Below are positions 5,414 to 7,457 of a DNA stretch of 7,457 nucleotides, piece by piece. This DNA comes from Syntrophomonadaceae bacterium (GTDB taxonomy: Bacteria > Bacillota > Ch66 > Ch109), in contig JAAZDI010000304.1 in NCBI GenBank assembly GCA_012512295.1, forward strand, positions 1 through 7,457, given 5' to 3'. The notes under the pieces are model-generated. The model ran no database searches and was not told the origin of the DNA. It was given only the letters and a program-made list of their open reading frames with translations. Numbering within the stretch: position 1 is the stretch's first letter; each line of letters opens with the position of its first letter. Made by a program: the position numbers and the translations under genes.

Positions 5414-7338
5414 TTAGTGACCACCTCCTTTAATCCATCCCCAATCTCCATCTTTTTGGGAATACTAAATCTGACTAAAGTTCCCCGGCCTGGTTCACTC
5501 TGGATTACCAGGTCACCATTAAAACAGGTCGCTAGTTGGTACATGTTCCAGTGTCCCAGACCAGTCTTCCGGCCGCCCAAGGCATTGGGCGCTATCGCCT
5601 TATAGCCGCATCCATTGTCTTCAATTTCCAGCACAGTCTGGTTGGGAAGCATGGACAAATAGACCCTTAAGTAACTGCATTTTCCATGCCTGACCGCATT
5701 ACTGCTGGCCTCCCTGACAATCCGATATAGTGCTTTTCGCAAGGCCGGACTTAATACCTCTTCACTCCCTTCCGCCTGCAGGTCTACCCTAATACCATTC
5801 AATCGTCCCAAGTCATCAAGATAAGAGGCTAAGTTATCGACAAAAATGCTCTCGCCCCGTTTGTGGGGGCTTAATTTATAGATTGATGCCCTCAGTTCTT
5901 TGGCGGCCAGATTAGCTGTTTCTTCAACCAGTCTTAACTGCTCCTGAATTCTTTTATCCTGCAGATTAGCTTGTTCGTGGGCAAGTGAATCGAGGGCACA
6001 GACTATGCTGAAAAGATACTGGGAAACCCCGTCGTGGATTTCATTGGCAATACGGTTTTGTTCTTCACTAACCAGGAGTCGCTCCCAGAGCTTATCAGTT
6101 TTCAGTCTTTCTAAAATAATGCCGGCCACCCCGGCCAGGAAAATTAGGGTTTTTTCCCTTTCCTCATAATTTTGGTCTGCTCCCGATAACTGTAAATAAC
6201 CCAATAGTCCAAAGCATTCCCCATGGGAAATAACCGGCACCGCGATCAACTGACCGGCTTCCTTTTGCCGAGACTCAATAACCAGCCCTTCCACCGGTTT
6301 AATTTGGTTCCACATCTGGTGTATTTCTTTTTCCCAATCAATCCCGATTTCCAGACCATCTTCATTCGCAATGCGCAAGATGGCCCCCCCATCATCCTGC
6401 CCTTCACAATCAATGCTCTTCAGATAACACACCGCCGGTGCGTGACAGAGCTTACTAGAGTAAACCGCTAAAACATCAACCAATTGAGCACTATCTTCCC
6501 GCGTAGAAAAGGCCTCTAATGCCTGGTATAATCCAGAAACATGCTTCAGCGATCGTTCAGTGGCTTCATGAGCGATGGCCAGCCAGGTGTACGCCATTCC
6601 CAAACGCCGGCACAAAGAAACGGCTACCTGCGTCAGGGAAGTCGTTATTAAAAAAACCAGCAGCAGGCTCATATGACTGGACAGAAAGTAAATAGGTGAA
6701 GCTGGAAGACCCGGGTAGATTGAGCTGGCTATCAAGGCGGTACAAACAAATAACCCCAGTATACCCCAACAAAATAACCAGGGCAGATAGACGGCTCCGG
6801 CAATAATCGGGTTTAAAGCATACCAAACGAAGTGGCTATCCACCCCACCGGTCGGCAGGATTAAAAAACCAATGCAGATAGTCTCAATAACAATTAGTTT
6901 CAGGGCAACCATGTTTTTATTGAAAATATCCGGGTTTGTTGCATTTAAGGTTTTCGTTTTCTGAGTATTATTTTGCTGAAGCTTTTCGAGGTGCAAATTA
7001 TCATAAAGACTTTGAGCAAGAATAGTAGCTGCTAAGAAGGAAAGGACAACCATTATTTTTACAAATATTGGCGAGAATGGTGGACTAGCTAGGTAAAAAA
7101 CTGTGGTTAGACTAAATAAAAGGTAGCGGACAATAAGGAGGGACTGCCGGATATAGTGCTCTGGATTTATAACATCAGGTTTATCCTCTAATAGGTGGTT
7201 TCGCCATCTGTCCAAAAATTTACTACTTTTTTTGAGCTGTAAAAGTTGTTTTTTTAGAAAAAAGGCGTTGTCAAAGTTTAACCCCCCCTTTACCAATAAA
7301 TCTATGATTAGATAAATCGTCAGATTTTTACAACCCAT
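5410..7338 (-). CDS. Membrane sensor histidine kinase, HisKA_3/NarX-DegS type, with GAF-like domain
   Basis: 642 aa. A soluble amphipathic N-terminus (1-64) precedes about six membrane helices (roughly 66-85, 91-111, 145-163, 172-188, 189-207, 216-240). A GAF-like region follows (about 285-410, including GQLIAVPVISHGECFGLLGYLQL). The HisKA_3 block has phospho-accepting H435 in RIANEIHDGVSQ. The HATPase has the N-box N547 in REASSNAVRHGK, EDNGCG (573-578) and GLGHWNM (593-599). All catalytic motifs are intact. It autophosphorylates and passes phosphate to the response regulator, with which it overlaps by 4 bp. The signal is unknown; the compact helical bundle has little extracytoplasmic sequence, so it may sense the membrane or a small molecule, and the GAF-like part may sense a cytoplasmic ligand. 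The start is uncertain: ATG 7338 has no good ribosome binding site, but an in-frame TAA just upstream forbids much extension. Confidence 0.93.
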   Translation of the reverse strand: MGCKNLTIYLIIDLLVKGGLNFDNAFFLKKQLLQLKKSSKFLDRWRNHLLEDKPDVINPEHYIRQSLLIVRYLLFSLTTVFYLASPPFSPIFVKIMVVLSFLAATILAQSLYDNLHLEKLQQNNTQKTKTLNATNPDIFNKNMVALKLIVIETICIGFLILPTGGVDSHFVWYALNPIIAGAVYLPWLFCWGILGLFVCTALIASSIYPGLPASPIYFLSSHMSLLLVFLITTSLTQVAVSLCRRLGMAYTWLAIAHEATERSLKHVSGLYQALEAFSTREDSAQLVDVLAVYSSKLCHAPAVCYLKSIDCEGQDDGGAILRIANEDGLEIGIDWEKEIHQMWNQIKPVEGLVIESRQKEAGQLIAVPVISHGECFGLLGYLQLSGADQNYEEREKTLIFLAGVAGIILERLKTDKLWERLLVSEEQNRIANEIHDGVSQYLFSIVCALDSLAHEQANLQDKRIQEQLRLVEETANLAAKELRASIYKLSPHKRGESIFVDNLASYLDDLGRLNGIRVDLQAEGSEEVLSPALRKALYRIVREASSNAVRHGKCSYLRVYLSMLPNQTVLEIEDNGCGYKAIAPNALGGRKTGLGHWNMYQLATCFNGDLVIQSEPGRGTLVRFSIPKKMEIGDGLKEVVTK

Positions 7339-7457
7339 TATAAATTAATCTTTTTATTCCTAATCTTCAATCAACGGTAAGGTGGAAAAAAAAGGCTGAG
7401 GGCTATTATTTATTTAGCTGATTTAATCCTAAAGACGACCCTTTGAATGACATATTA
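7339..7457. other. AT-rich region upstream of the kinase, no gene seen
   Basis: This 119-bp stretch is AT-rich and contains a T8 run (minus strand, 7393-7386) after AGCCCTCAGCC. That sequence does not fold into a terminator stem. TATAAT overlaps the kinase ATG but has no -35 at proper spacing. No convincing promoter, RNA or reading frame is visible. Confidence 0.5.

Noticed and set aside
7381..7400. T8 run resembling an intrinsic terminator on the minus strand
   Set aside because: The preceding AGCCCTCAGCC consists of direct, not inverted, repeats and forms no stem.

Overview
The window most likely comes from a Gram-positive, endospore-lineage bacterium of the Bacillota, probably a Clostridia/Peptococcaceae-type organism. 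The evidence is strong AGGAGG-type ribosome binding sites, use of TTG starts, moderate G+C, a DegS/NarL-type two-component pair, and SipW/TasA/camelysin-type secreted proteins. I cannot name a species. Every supportable gene is on the minus strand, so transcription runs right to left.

In order of transcription, the layout is as follows. At 7338-5410 lies a membrane histidine kinase with about six N-terminal membrane helices, a GAF-like region, HisKA_3 and HATPase. It overlaps by 4 bp a NarL/LuxR-family response regulator (5413-4766). A 367-bp intergenic region follows, holding a 95-nt imperfect inverted repeat (4604-4698), a candidate promoter (4465-4492) set inside a second inverted repeat (4434-4494), and a strong Shine-Dalgarno sequence. 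Next are two secreted proteins with SipW-type signal peptides: a camelysin-like protein (about 4398-3757) and a TasA-like protein (3695-2994). A second control region (2742-2993) contains two hairpins and a candidate promoter. It precedes a SipW/ER-type signal peptidase with a large polytopic N-terminal extension (2741-1590) and a DUF5305-like membrane protein (1563-421). After a 198-bp gap with a fourfold 13-bp tandem repeat, the window ends inside another secreted protein (222 to beyond 1). That protein shares an LDxxDxGNPN block with the TasA-like protein.

The natural reading is a self-contained module for a secreted protein fibre or matrix. The kinase and regulator sense a condition, and the camelysin/TasA-like proteins are the building blocks. 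The signal peptidase matures them, and the DUF5305 protein is a membrane accessory of unknown role. The regulation of the downstream genes by this two-component pair is inferred from adjacency only.

The most notable points are the SPase fusion architecture, a possible AUA start codon in the camelysin-like gene, the 95-nt inverted repeat between regulator and targets, the tandem repeats upstream of the edge gene, and an edge paralogue that has switched to an ordinary signal peptide.
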